A DNA stretch of 64,000 nucleotides from Myotis daubentonii (taxonomy: Eukaryota > Chordata > Mammalia > Chiroptera > Vespertilionidae): NCBI RefSeq assembly GCF_963259705.1, contig NC_081840.1, positions 101,971,126-102,035,125 of the forward strand. The letters are read 5' to 3'. Below, piece after piece: positions 35,299-46,812 of the stretch. Under the pieces are notes generated by a model. The model saw nothing but the letters and a program-made list of their open reading frames with translations, searched no databases and was not told the DNA's origin. The translations under genes were made by a program, and so were the position numbers. Each line of letters opens with the position of its first letter. The stretch's first letter is position 1.

Positions 35299-35781
35299 AC
35301 GGCTACAATGTTTTGGACAGGTTCATGCCTTGTACTGATGAAAGGGCACAGTCCTCTCGTGGCCAAGTACAAGTCCCAGCTTGGAGGGAAGAGCCTTCCC
35401 AGAACAATTATAGCCAACAGCTGTAGTTGTAAGCTTGAATCTATGGTCTGAAAATGTGGCCCCACGTGCCTGAGTGATAGACTTCAGGTGCATGTAATTG
35501 AGTGGGACTGAAACCCAGGAGAATGCTGTAAACATCTTGATCATGCCCCTGCTTTGCCTCGTGGCATCTGCTATAAAATAAAGACATGGCTTGTGGGCTC
35601 TGGCACTGTCCATAAGAGGAGCAGCATTCCACCAAGACCCAGCTTTCATCCTATTCTCTGTCTTTTCTAAGTCTTTCATCACCCCCACTCAGGGTCACTG
35701 AACCAGGCTGAGCTGGCATGAGGATGCTATGGCCGTGCCGGCTCCGCACAGTTAAGGTTATCATTTTATGTGGGAATCAAA
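35299..35781. other. Unassigned sequence
   Basis: I see no gene and no repeat that I can name. A minus-strand open frame (35323-35688) has no recognisable domain or splice context. Confidence 0.3.
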
Positions 35782-36405
35782 TGTCTCTATCATTTGTGAG
35801 AGTTAGGTTTTTGGGATATTGGTGAAATAAGATTATATGAAGCTCCAGGGGAGAATGTGATATGGTGTGTATTTACATTGCTCATGCCATAAAGTTCCAT
35901 GCCCCTTAAACCAGTCCTGAAAGAGGGGCATCTGGGGTTCCAGAAGAGCCAAAAGAAAAGCCAGAGTGCAGAGCCTCCCTAATTGAAGTTCATTAGTCCA
36001 TTGTGTGGAGTTCCACCTGGCCTTGAGCCAGGTGGACACAGTGGAGTACTTCCCCTGCCACAGGAGAGCAAGGAACCAGGTGCACCAGAGAGAGAGGAGA
36101 CAGAGTGTGCTCCTTGGGTTAAATGTTTAATGTTCAGGTTTTCTGTGCTTCCAGTAGACATGCCCATTCTGGCCAATTACCTGTTCCCAAGGGTGATTGA
36201 TGAAAAAGCACCTTCCCATGTCACTTTGACTTTATTGGGCATGCTTTCAAACTTTGTTCAGTCCCTTCCTCATTGATCAGTGGGGAACAGAGTTGGAGTG
36301 TTGAATTTATCTTTTTGGTTAACCTGTATAAATGGCATGCCTATATTATCTGGTCTCTCCTTTATTATTTTCCTGTTAAATAATACCCAGATTATTACAA
36401 TGGCA
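35782..36405 (-). repeat. LTR of the 36-38 kb provirus, antisense
   Basis: Plus-strand edges are tgtctctatc and acaatggca (TG...CA). It is moderately similar to the LTRs at 26282-26930 and 44945-45568, sharing for example the 'cattagtccattgtgtg' and 'atattatctggtctc' blocks. Confidence 0.6.
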
Positions 36406-37729
36406 TCATTCTCCCCTCAGAAAAATAGAACCTTTTTATAGTTGTCTGAAGGGGAAATGGACAAAAGTCTCTATCTTCTATATCTACTTCCTGCTGTCAA
36501 ACAGGAGTAGATCTGCCTATGTACAGGTTTGGGGTTTCTCCCTGCCTGACATTGGACGGGGGAAGCAAAAATGGAAAAGAAGTCTTAATGCAGGGAAGAG
36601 GAATGTTGCAAAGTCAAGGTCAGTCTGGTATTCCAGGGAGATGACATATGAGATGTCCATATGGATGACATGTTGGAGAACGTGGCATTCTTCATTTATT
36701 TTGGAAATGACAAACTTGACAAGAAGCTTAAAAGGCAAAACTCAAAAGTGAGGAGACTTATTGCAACTGAAGCTTTAGTGAGAGGCAGAAACCCACGTGA
36801 CAAAGGAAAGACTATCAGTGTCCCCAATTCTGTTGGAGGATAGGCTTCCCTGAAGGCAGATGTGTCTCACTTGTCTGAAGCCCTTTTTTCCACCATACTT
36901 AATTTAAATTAAGCTAAGGGAAAAATTCTAAGATATTTCTTGTGAGAAACTCTGGGTCTTTTCTGACAGACCAGTTTGGACAGAAAAGGAAAGTAGTTTC
37001 AAATGAAGTGAGTAAACTGTCTATGTTTCATTGATTTAATTGTAAGGCCAGACAGCTAATTCTCATTGCAGATGGTGATGCAGATGGCTTCTAAACTGAG
37101 GTCTATATTGTGAACATAAGCAATTAGGTACAGAAGGACATAGGCATACATTCTATAAAAATGGAAACCAGCAATGACAATCTGATAGTTTGTATGAAGT
37201 TAGGACATCTTTCATGTCTGGTGATGTCATCAGGTGTTGAGGTCTTTATTGCATATGCAGACACAGCTTTAAAATCAAGACACTGAAGACAGTTAACTGC
37301 TTTGGAGACCAATATCAGCAATTGGGCATTATGATTTCCATTGAAGCACAGCATTTCTCTCGCTAAGATTACCCTCATGTTTTAAGAGACTGTATTAAGT
37401 TTGACTTTATTGTATGCATAAACACAATCAGAGTAACAAATGATCAAATTGATCTCACAGGCTTTTTCAAATCCACTTTGTTGGAATCTCATTTGTTTAT
37501 AAGAAATTTTTAGATTTTGCTCTAGTAGAGGTAGCCCCACAGCGTGGATAAGTGAAGGCCACAATTGCGATCAGGTTGTAGCTGAGATACTGGTTTGGGT
37601 CATGTTCTCCAGTCCTTGAGGTTCCAAAGACAACTTGAAGAGAAAAACTATTTTTGTTTCTTCCCTGGAAAGATTGTCACAAACCATGTGTCCTAGCAAG
37701 GTATCAGGCCAGTTTTACAAGTGGCTCTT

Positions 37730-37992
37730 TTTTTTTTTTTTTAGGTTCTAGTTCTTTTTTTTCTTTTTTTTTTTATTGTTTTATTGCTTAAAGTATTACA
37801 AAGGGTATTACATATGTGTCCTTTCCCCCCCCCCCCGCCCTTGACAATCCCCTGGCCTCCCCTACCCCCAGTGTCTTATGTCCATTGGTTATGCTTATAT
37901 GCATGCATACAAGTCCTTAGGTTGATCTCTTACCCCCCTCCCTTCTGCCCCCCAACCCTCCCTGGCCTTCCCGCTGCAGTTTGACAATCAGC
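37730..37992 (-). mobile_element. L1 3' end insertion with target duplication (antisense)
   Basis: Poly-T, then 'ttgcttaaagtattacaaag' and a C-rich 3' UTR, is the reverse complement of a young L1 3' end. It is flanked by a 13-bp target duplication (acaagtggctctt at 37717-37729 and 37993-38005). It is severely 5'-truncated. Confidence 0.9.
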
Positions 37993-38760
37993 ACAAGTGG
38001 CTCTTGATTGGCATCAATCAGCTTGAGGGTCAATCTCAATTCCTTAAGGATTCTGGTAGCATCCAGAATTTCAGGCATGTCTCCTTTAGACATGGCAATC
38101 CAGTGAAAGTTTTGGTCAATAAGGCCACATAGTTTAGAATTGGTATTCTTGGATTTATGCAAAGAAATGCATTGCCATAACCCACTCATTAAGAATTGCC
38201 AAATTTTGGAGGTATCAGGCAGTAAGGAAAAAGAACTAAAAGTGGTCAATTAGCATCCATAAATTATTAAACAGGTTTCATCACCTTTCAGCAACACAGG
38301 CTTCTTGTTGGCAAACATCAACATGCCCTGATTTAGCAAACCAGACATGAATTGAGTTAAACTGATGGGCTTAAATAGCTTAGTCTCAGATGAGATTATT
38401 TTAACTCACTAATTCAGTAATCACAGGTGAACTTAATTCAATTGATTGGCTCAGATAAGTTTAGTCTCAGATGAGATCTCTTTCTCTGGATCTGCATTCC
38501 ATGCCAGATATTGCTGAAATAAGATTATATGAAGCTCCAGGGGAGAATGCGATGTGGTGTATATTTACATTGCTCATGCTGTAAAGTTCCACGCCCCTTA
38601 AACCAGTCCTCAAAGAGGGGCATCTGGGGTTCCAGAAGAGCCAAAAGAAAGGCCAGAGTGCAGAGCCTCCCTAATTGAATTTCATTAGTCCATTGTGTGG
38701 AGTCCCACCTGGCCTTGAGCCATGGGGATGCAGTGGAGTACTTCCCCTGCCACTCTTGAG

Positions 38761-39363
38761 GAATGAAAATTGTATTGTTGTTCATTTCGAGGAGAAAATG
38801 AAAACACCTTTCCCACACTGGGTCAGAGACCTTTCCAAAATAACAATACAGTTTTTCCCAGTAGAGGAGGGTTAGAATGTTAGTGCTAATCAAGCACCAT
38901 TGGATTGAACCTAGTTATCTCCACACAGAAAATTCTTATTGCCTCTGATCTTATTGTAGCTTTCATAGAACTTAGAATCTGAATTCCAATAGATGACTCA
39001 GACAAGACTTTTTGAAGACTAGGCACTAGCACTAGAAAGACAATTAAAGGCAGACAGTTTTCTTTGACTAACCCAGAATAAAATTCCATGCATGAATGGG
39101 GCACTCTCCCAGAATGGATATTGTGCTACTGTTCATTTCAAGGAGAAAAGAAACAAAAGTAGAGAGGGATGATGACCTTCTATGCTCAGGAGCCCAGAGG
39201 GGGAATGGAAATGCATCTGCAGTCCAACAAGGTTGATAGGGATGATGCCATGGTTCCCTAAGCATAGAAGAGAGAGGGTAGGGCCACTGCAATCTACAAA
39301 ACCAGTTAAGCAGCTTTTCTTAATACATCCAATTGAGCACCATTCTCCCACTAGTCTCTAGCA
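38761..39363. other. Unassigned sequence
   Basis: No gene or recognisable element. Two short similar blocks (38757-38800 and 39105-39150, both around 'gttcatttc.aggagaaaa') hint at an internal repeat, possibly ERV-derived. Confidence 0.3.
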
Positions 39364-39575
39364 GAGTGGTTCTCAACCTTCTGGCCTTTTAAATACAGTT
39401 CTTCATGTTGTGACCCAACAATAAAATTATTTTCATTGCTATTTCCTAACTGTAATGTTGCTACTGTTATGAATCATAATGTAAATATCTGATATGCAGG
39501 GTGGTCTTAGGCGACCCCTATGAAAGGGTCATTCGACCGCCAAAGGGGTCGCGACCCACAGGTTGAGAACCACTG
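39364..39575 (-). mobile_element. SPIN-type non-autonomous hAT transposon
   Basis: Ends gagtggttctcaacc and ggttgagaaccactg form terminal inverted repeats. An 8-bp target duplication (ctctagca) flanks it at 39356-39363 and 39576-39583. The interior carries the distinctive gtcttaggcgacccctatg and aaaggggtcgcgacc blocks of SPIN elements, which are known from vesper bats and several unrelated tetrapods. Confidence 0.9.
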
Positions 39576-39670
39576 CTCTAGCACAAGCACCAGAAGGTCA
39601 GAGCCCTGTATTCCATAAATCTACAAAACTGGAAGGGGGAGGGGGAGGATTATGGGGAGGATCAGGGGAA

Positions 39671-39999
39671 GGTTAAGGTAATTAAAAGAGGAATGGATGG
39701 GGCCTGATGTGGTAAGGGATTATGAATTTATTAGGTCAACTCAATACCAGATGATTGCGTTGCAAAATAGTTTCAGCTCTAGGGACAGGGAGTCAGAGGT
39801 TTTAAAGGACTTTAGGTGGGCTTTTTCAGCAGGGAAGTCTCTGAGTGGGTCTGGATCCTAGAAAAGTCCAGGGAAGGGAAATATAACAGTCTTAGTGAGC
39901 AGAATGTGGTTAAGTGAAGGGAAGGTCTGTTGTGAAGTGGTTTAAAGGTCGATTACTAGGGGAGGGAGGATCACTTCAATTATTTCATCAGAGCTAATA
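39671..39999 (-). repeat. LTR of the gammaretrovirus-like family at the duplication edge
   Basis: It is very similar to 7645-7973, as is the sequence to its right. Its own ends are slightly changed (ggtta and taata instead of tgtta and taaca). To the left is a purine-rich stretch (39630-39670) with no retroviral internal sequence, so this is either a solo LTR or the point where the duplicated block begins. Confidence 0.7.
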
Positions 40000-42069
40000 A
40001 TAGCAAATAATTTGCTGCTGCCAGATTGTCTAGAACTGCCTCCCTCACCTGGCTCAGTTCCTGATTTATTCCATGTATAGCCCTGCAAATGGTATTCAAA
40101 GTTTTTACTATACTAAAGCCAGCCCAGTCACTTCTACATTAAGAGAGTCTATCATTACCAGCATAACAAAAATGGTGAAAGCAATATATTCAGCAGGATT
40201 CCAAAGGTGGAGATCATAATTGAAGTCCTATGCCATGGCCATGAAATGGTTTCTTTTGGCCCAGACCCTGTGATGTTTCTTCCCTGGTGCTCTTGGCAGG
40301 GATATATGGATAAACGGTTACCCCATATATCAGAAACTAACCAGCCAGCAGCTTACTATGCCCATTACTATAAGGGAGGGTGAAATTATCAGAGGAATTC
40401 ATATTTCAGTTATTAGACACTGAACAGTGACATAGAACACCCAGTAAATGTCAGACATTCACCATAGGAAGCTATTCCAGTAACCTTTAGGGAAAACATC
40501 TCTGCACCCTTTTCCCAGGCTGTGGGTCCCAACATATAAAGGTCCTATCTGTAACTTTCTACCCAAAATGAATAGAATAATTTATATATTAGTAATAGGT
40601 GTCCCAATTCCTAACAGGCAAGATGTAAAGGTCTGTTGTCCATTGCTAACTTCAGAGCAATTGGAGTGGAGAGAAGCACATCTCAGAGTCCTATTTATTT
40701 TTCCTCTGTTTGTTCATCTTGCATTCTACCTCCCATGTTTTGAGTAGAGCTCTGTCTCCTGCTTCAAAGGTATGTAGCCAACCTGGCCCATCATCCTTGC
40801 TCTGCTCAGATTAATTAATATTTCAAGTATCCTGTTATTTCAAAATACCTAGATATTTAATAATTTTAATGGTTAACCCAGCAGAACTTCAAAGTTTAAG
40901 TTACCAAATACTTTACTATTTTCTTTTTCTTCACAAATTGGGAGTGGCCCTCCAATGCCACTTCTGCAGCCTGCCCTCTATTAGAAAAACGTGGGGAGTT
41001 TAAAAGGTTTATTTTGCATATTTTTGTTTCTAAACAGAATGGAACAAAATGAAAGCTTGCATATTGTAGAAGATCTTAACCTATTTCAAAACAGAAATAA
41101 AAGCAACCCCTAAAGTAAATAAATGAGTACTCTCAAAAGGATGGACTGGGCCATTAGCCTTAGAATCTTATCTCACACTAACCAGCCCAGCAAATGACCT
41201 GTGGTCTGATTGGCCAAAGCCCAAATAGCAGAGACAGAGCATCTCCTGTTTTCATAAAATGGTGAGGAGTGAACTAAGTCCCCAAAAGATAAGAGAGCAA
41301 GCAAAGAACATCTGTAACCAAAGTTACATTACAGACAGAAAACTCACTAGCTAAGCATTTGGGGCTGATGCCTTGAGAGGAAGAGCAGGGAGGCACCCAA
41401 GATTAAAAACTTTCAGTAGCTGCTGAGAAGTTCCTGCAATCCCTGCCATGGGTTCAGCTGGCCATAAGCAGCTAGGGCCCTCAGCAAAGTGGGAGATGAC
41501 ACATCTTTAAACAAATCAAACCCAACAATAAAGAGACACAAAACAACATTCAGCAGAAACACTCATATAAATATTTATAGGTACACAAAACCCACAGACA
41601 AGAGCTTCACACCATTCTCCTTGTCTGCCCAGCCACTGAAACCTCAGAATGCCCTGCATTTAAGAGAAAACACTTGAGGAGAACAATGTCTTTTGTCCCA
41701 AAGTGGGACAGGTTATGTGCTTGCAGATTATGCGAGGACCACTGGAGGTTTCTTGCCACCTGGAGCTGATCCAGGTCCACAAGACAAGAGGCATTAAATG
41801 CCTCCCTTGCCATACTCAATAAATACACCCTATGCACTACAAAGAAGCCCATATGAGAGATAGCAAATGCTTCTCCTGTTGTAGGAAAATGCTTTAATCA
41901 ACTTAGATCTTAGGTGAGTTTATGGGGATTACTGAGGCTGTGGCTGGGACATGAAATAGGAATATTTCTGGTAGAACTGCAAATAAATAAGTCCACAACT
42001 AACACCTAGGAACCCCTAATCTAGGCAGCAAGTTGGATATCTGGTGATCCTACCTGGGTCACCAGATTT
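40000..42069 (-). repeat. Segmental duplication copy beta: ERV-like internal part
   Basis: It matches 7974-8321, then 15511-15960, then 18466-19771, and so lacks the L1, the filler and about 2.5 kb containing the U6 pseudogene. No gene is seen. Confidence 0.8.
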
Positions 42070-42385
42070 TGGCAACAGACAAATAATGAGTCCAGGTTGC
42101 CTGTCATTACTTGAGCCAATCAAGCAGATGTAGGTTTGAATTATATATGAGTGTTTATTCCAATAATGCTGGCAGTATTGGAGAGCAGCAGGTCATCCAA
42201 AAAAATCTGCTCTGAAATCCCCTCCTCCCCCACATAAACCAGCTGCTTATATTGGGTAGGACAAAGGTTACATGGGGAAATAGGCAAAATAAGTTAAGGA
42301 TGAGCATAATGATTAAAGATTACAGGCAATGTGTGCTGGGGGTGGGCTCCTCTGGGACTCCATTGTTTGGGCAACAAGATTGTTA

Positions 42386-43037
42386 ATCATCCTATTTAAT
42401 AAAAGAGAAACATGGCAATTAGCCATACCTCCACTACCCTTCCCATTGGCTAATCAGGGCGATATGCAAATTAACTGCCAGCCAAGATGGCGGCCGGCAG
42501 CCAGGCAGCTTGATGCAAACATGAGGCTTGCTTGCTTCAGTGACGGAGGACTCCAACATTCACCGCCTCACTGCTGGCCTCTGAGCTTGCAGTTTGAAAC
42601 ATTTTTACAAATATAGAAGCTAAACAAAACCCCAGAAACCTGCTTTCAGCCAGCTGGGATCTCAGAGCTGGAGTTGAAACAGTGTTTCGATTATAGAACC
42701 CAAACAAACCAGATACCTGCTTTCAGCAGCGGAGGCCTAAGAGCTGGAGCCAAGCCTCAGAGCTAAAGCTGGCCCAGAATAAAAAAAAAAAAAGAAAGAA
42801 AAAAAGGAGCAGTTGGGAGCTTCAGTCACCCGCCAGCCTGAAAACAGCCCTCAGCCCCTCACCCAGACTGGCCAGGCACCCCAGTGGGGACCCCCACCCT
42901 GAAGGATGTGTGACCAGCTGCGAACAGCCATCATCCCCTCATCCAGGCTGGCCAGGCACCCCAGTGGGGACCCCCACCCTGATCCAGGACACCCTTCAGG
43001 GCAAACCAGACGGCCGCCACCCGTGCACCAGGCCTCT
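42386..43037 (+). mobile_element. HeliBat-type Helitron 6 (first of an abutting pair)
   Basis: It starts TCCTATTTAATAAAAGAG inside the LTR and ends gtgcaccaggcctcta, immediately followed by the TCC of the next Helitron. Its 3' half matches the reverse complement of 21861-22211. Confidence 0.8.
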
Positions 43038-43998
43038 ATCCTATATAGTAAAAGGGTAATATGCCTCCCAGCACCTGGATCAGCGGAGCCGTGAGGCCTC
43101 CCGGCACCGGGATCAGCGTGACAGGGGGCAGCACCCAAACCCCCTGATTGCCCTGCGGCTCTGTGTGTGACAGGGGCTGGAGCCACAACCTCCCTATCTG
43201 CTCTGCTCTGTTCATGACAGGGGAAGGTGCCCCAACCCCCTGATCAGCCCTGCTCTGTGCCTGATAGGGGGGAGCTCCCCAACCCCCTGATCGCCCTGCG
43301 GCTCTGTGTGTGACAAGGTGCAGCGTCCCAACCCCATGATCGGCCCTGCTCTGTGTGTGACAGGATGCGGTGCCCCAATACCCCCCCCCAAAGGCCCTGC
43401 TCTATGTGTGACGAGGTAGAGCCATAACCTCCCCATTGGCCCTGCCCTGAGTGTGACAGTGGCAGTGCTCCAACCCCCTGATCGCCCCTGCTCTGTGGGT
43501 GATAGAGGGCGGCACCCCAACCACCCCCCACGGGCCCTGCTCTGTGTGTGACAGGGTAGAGCTATAACCTCCCCATTGGCCCTGTCCTGAGTGTGACAGG
43601 GTGCGGCGCCCCAACCCCCTCATCCACCCTGCTCTGTGTGTGACAGGGGGGAGCTCCTCAACCCCCTGATCGGCCCTGCTCTATGCATGACAGGGGGGAG
43701 CTCCTCAACCCCCTGATCGACCCTGCTCTGTGCGTAACAGGGTACAGAGCCCCAATGCCCCTGATGGGCCCTGCTCTGTGAGTGACGGGGCAGCGCCCCA
43801 ACTCCCCAATCAGCCCTGCTCTGAGCCCGACCAGGGGCTGCACCTAGGGATTGGGCCTTCCCTCTGCCACCCGGGAGCAGGCCTCAGCCAGCAGGTCGTT
43901 ATCTCCTGAGGGGTCCCAGACTACAAGACGGCACAGGCCAGGCTGAGGGACCCCCCCTCCCCGTAAGTGCACAAATTTTTGTGCACCAGGCCTCTAGT
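43038..43998 (+). mobile_element. HeliBat-type Helitron 7 (second of the pair) with minisatellite
   Basis: It starts TCCTATATAGTAAAAGGG and ends with hairpin cacaaatttttgtg and caccaggcctctag (CTAG). About 43125-43860 is a C-rich array of roughly 48-bp units, the reverse complement of the array at 21030-21790. Confidence 0.85.
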
Positions 43999-44108
43999 TC
44001 TATGATAATAGGCAATTCTTACCTCCCAGATCCCAGCCAGATCAGAATATGATTTCTTTAATCAGAGGAAAACAATCATGGTTAGCAGAGCATGATTAAT
44101 ATTTCTTA

Positions 44109-44862
44109 CTAGGGGCCCAGTGCACTAATTTGTGCACCCTGAAAAGGTGCAAGGTTCTTTGCATTGCTAGAACTGCTCCCACGTGCTGACGGCACCAGCA
44201 CCGGCCCTGGCCCAGCTTGCACCCGCTGACAGCACCGAGTGATTGGGGCCAGTGCCAGCAGCAGGTGCAAGTGGCAGCTGCTGCCCCGATTGCCCCTCAG
44301 GAGCAGGGGGAGGTGGAGAGGCCCTCAGGGGCGATAAGACAGGCAGCCACCGCTTGCACCCACTGATGGTGCTGAGTGATCGGGACCAGGGCTGGGCCCC
44401 GGCAGTGGGTGCGAGCGGCGGCTGCCAGCCCCAGTCACCCCTCAGGAACAGGGAGAGGTGGGGAAGCCCTGAGGGATGATTGGGGCTGGCAGCCACAGCT
44501 TGAACCTGCTAATGGTGCCGAGCAATCAGGGCTGGCACCTGGTGCTGGCAGCAGGTGCAAGTGGTGGCTCCAGCACTGGCAGCGGGTTCAAGTGGGGCCA
44601 GCCGCTGGCAGCAGGTGCGTGTGCCGAGTGGGACCACGGTGCACAGGAGCAAAGAATTTTCAGGAACCACCAGAGGCTCGCCCCAATGACAGCAACCAAC
44701 GCCCCTCCTTGGTCTGGTGCCCTTGTTCACCTGCTCCACCATCCCAGCGTGGGCAACGCCCACCATATTCTGCATGTGCCCCCTGGTGGTCAGCGCACAT
44801 CATAGCGACCAGTTGTTCAGTTCTGCCCTTCTATTTGCATATTAGGGTTTTATATATATAGA
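44109..44862 (-). mobile_element. HeliBat-type Helitron 8
   Basis: It begins ctaggggcccagtgc with a hairpin (cactaatttgtg) and ends gcatattagggttttatatatataga. It is GC-rich inside with imperfect repeats of a 'gcaggtgcaagtgg' type. It is absent from the paralogous LTR part at 26190-26200. Confidence 0.8.
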
Positions 44863-44944
44863 TAATTATAGCTAGCCCCAATATTCTATATATGTCCCTA
44901 ACAGATTCTCTCACCAATAGATGTTAACAGAGGAATCAAATTTC

Positions 44945-45568
44945 TGTCACTCATGGCAGTCAGGTTCTTGGTGTACCACTGAATATGGAATTTTGAGAAG
45001 CCATAGGGGATAATGAAATGTCATAAAAGGCTTTATTGCATGGAGTTATATTCCTCCAGTTGTAAAGTATCATCCCCCTTCAGCCAGTCCTAAAAGAGGG
45101 ACCACTGTGGGCTCTAGCAGAGCTACAAACAAGGGCAGAGTCCAGAGTTTCCAATTCCATGTTGCAGCCAAGTGTAGATCAACATCCAAGCTAATTAAAG
45201 TTCATTAATTCATTGTGTGTAGGTCCACATGGCCAAGGGGAGTGCATCCTGTGCCATAGGAGAGCCAAGAACCCATTGAGCTCATCTGATTTAAAGCTTA
45301 AATATTCAGGTTTGACCCACTTGCAGTGACCATGCCCATTCTGGCCAGCTGTGATGGGCAGCAAAGCACCTTCCTATTTCACCCAGAACTTATTGGCCAT
45401 GCCTCCAACCTGCCTTTGTCCAGCCTCTTGCCTCATCAATCAGCAGGGAACAGACTTAGAGAGTATAAAATGACGCTTTTTGGCAGATTTTTAAATAGCA
45501 TGGTTATATTATCTGGTCTCCAACTAACTCCTTTACTCTTAAATTATAAGTAGGTTATTACAACAGCA
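44945..45568 (-). repeat. LTR (ERVL/MaLR-like), antisense, copy beta
   Basis: Close paralog of 26282-26930, with the same neighbours on both sides (old LTR end to the left, Tigger1 fragment to the right). Confidence 0.6.
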
Positions 45569-45569
45569 T

Positions 45570-46175
45570 CAGTATGAGGCACTCCAGAAAAATTACCGTG
45601 GCGATAGCAAAGATAATTATGTACATATCACCATAACAACTTTAATACTAATGAAAATATTTGAAATATTTTGAGTTCCAAAATGGTTCTCAGATATGCA
45701 AAAGGGGCAAATGCTGTTGGAAAGAGAGACCTAATTACTTGCTTGATGTAGGGTTGCCAAAAATGTTTATTTAGTAAAAAAATGCAATATATTCAATGAA
45801 AAGGGAAGGTATGGTTAACATATTTCATGAAATACATAGTATCAACCAAGAGAGGAAAATTTATATTAAAAAAACAAATGCAAATGCAAATTCTGGTGTT
45901 GAAGTATACAGTGAATTGAATTAAGTGTGGATCTTGAAGAAAAACGTACCTAGAGTTTAGAATGACATGAAGAAATTTTTCATCAATGCCTTCCTTTAAT
46001 TAGGTGAATTCTTTCCATAAGTACAGGTATACCTTGGATATATTTTGGGTTTGGTTCCAGAACATTGCTATAGAATGACTATCAAAAAAAGAAGAAAAAA
46101 AAATAGAAGAAGTAACATGAAATTTTAGGTGTCCAAGAATGTACAAAAGTGATAACTATACTATCTTGCAGTATA
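45570..46175 (-). mobile_element. Tigger1 termini with intervening sequence, copy beta
   Basis: The two Tigger1 ends (45570-45790 and 46024-46175) match 26940-27160 and 27371-27525. TA-caggtataccttgga at 46022 is better preserved than the alpha copy. About 230 bases between them are the ordinary unit sequence that also precedes Tigger1 at 33068-33183. Confidence 0.6.
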
Positions 46176-46812
46176 CCATGGTTATATTCATGGGCTCAGT
46201 CGTTTTGCCAAAATAAGGCTTCCAGTCTATGATGTCTGCATCAGGCAAGTTTCCATCGCAATGCCATTTGCAATTGAATTATAAGTATTATTATTACCAT
46301 TATTATTGCCCAGAAAACTTTACCCAATAGGTGATGCAGAGTTACCATAATAATTATTATTTTCTGCAAGATGCAATTCTTAAACTTAATTTCATTATAG
46401 TTTTCCTGTAATTGGGCCTAGAGAGTTGTTTCCAAATCCATCAAAAGGTGAAAATCACCTAAAGACACAAATGTAAAGGGACTCAATACCAGTGCTCACA
46501 ATATTGCAAATTACCCACTTTCTTTCCCCAGCTAGAAGGTCTACATGCTTTTAAGACTTGAGAGGCTATAAGCTTTACCTCTGTCCACAAATTACCTGTT
46601 ATCTTTTCCAAAGCTAGTCAGTGCTTAACAGTTTCACACTTACAGAAAGAAAAAGAGTGTGAAGACAGGATATATTCATGGACAAGTCTAAGTATTCCTG
46701 CCTCATAGGAAGGTTCTGTGACTAGGATGAGCATTGTTTGCAACCTGACCCGGGGAAAACTGTTTGGACCTGCCCAACTAGGTTTACCCTTGCAATAGAA
46801 ATGTGCGTTTTT

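Larger units (their letters stand above)
35782..38760 (-). mobile_element. Decayed LTR provirus (ERVL/MaLR-like?), minus strand
   Basis: A complete LTR (35782-36405) is followed to the right by purine-rich GAGGGGAGAA on the minus strand (polypurine tract), internal sequence to about 38500, and a partial second LTR (38508-38755) that repeats 35818-36060. The internal part is related to 16330-17070. An L1 fragment (37730-37992) is inserted. I cannot name domains with confidence, so the class is tentative. Confidence 0.55.
42070..44903 (-). repeat. LTR of an old ERV (copy beta), split by Helitrons
   Basis: LTR pieces are 42070-42385, 43999-44108 and 44863-44903, the rest being inserted Helitrons. 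Left of 42070 the minus strand reads TGGTGACCCAGG, matching the start of a tRNA-Trp-type primer binding site. Paralog of 19772-26240. Confidence 0.55.

Noticed and set aside
38525..38893. 122-codon minus-strand open frame
   Set aside because: It overlaps an LTR fragment; the related frame at 35833-36039 is also just LTR sequence.
43125..43860. Possible CRISPR-like array of regular repeats
   Set aside because: Units are contiguous minisatellite repeats without unique spacers, in a mammalian Helitron.
44376..44861. 161-codon open frame
   Set aside because: It is wholly inside Helitron 8, in GC-rich imperfect repeats; not a captured exon as far as I can see.
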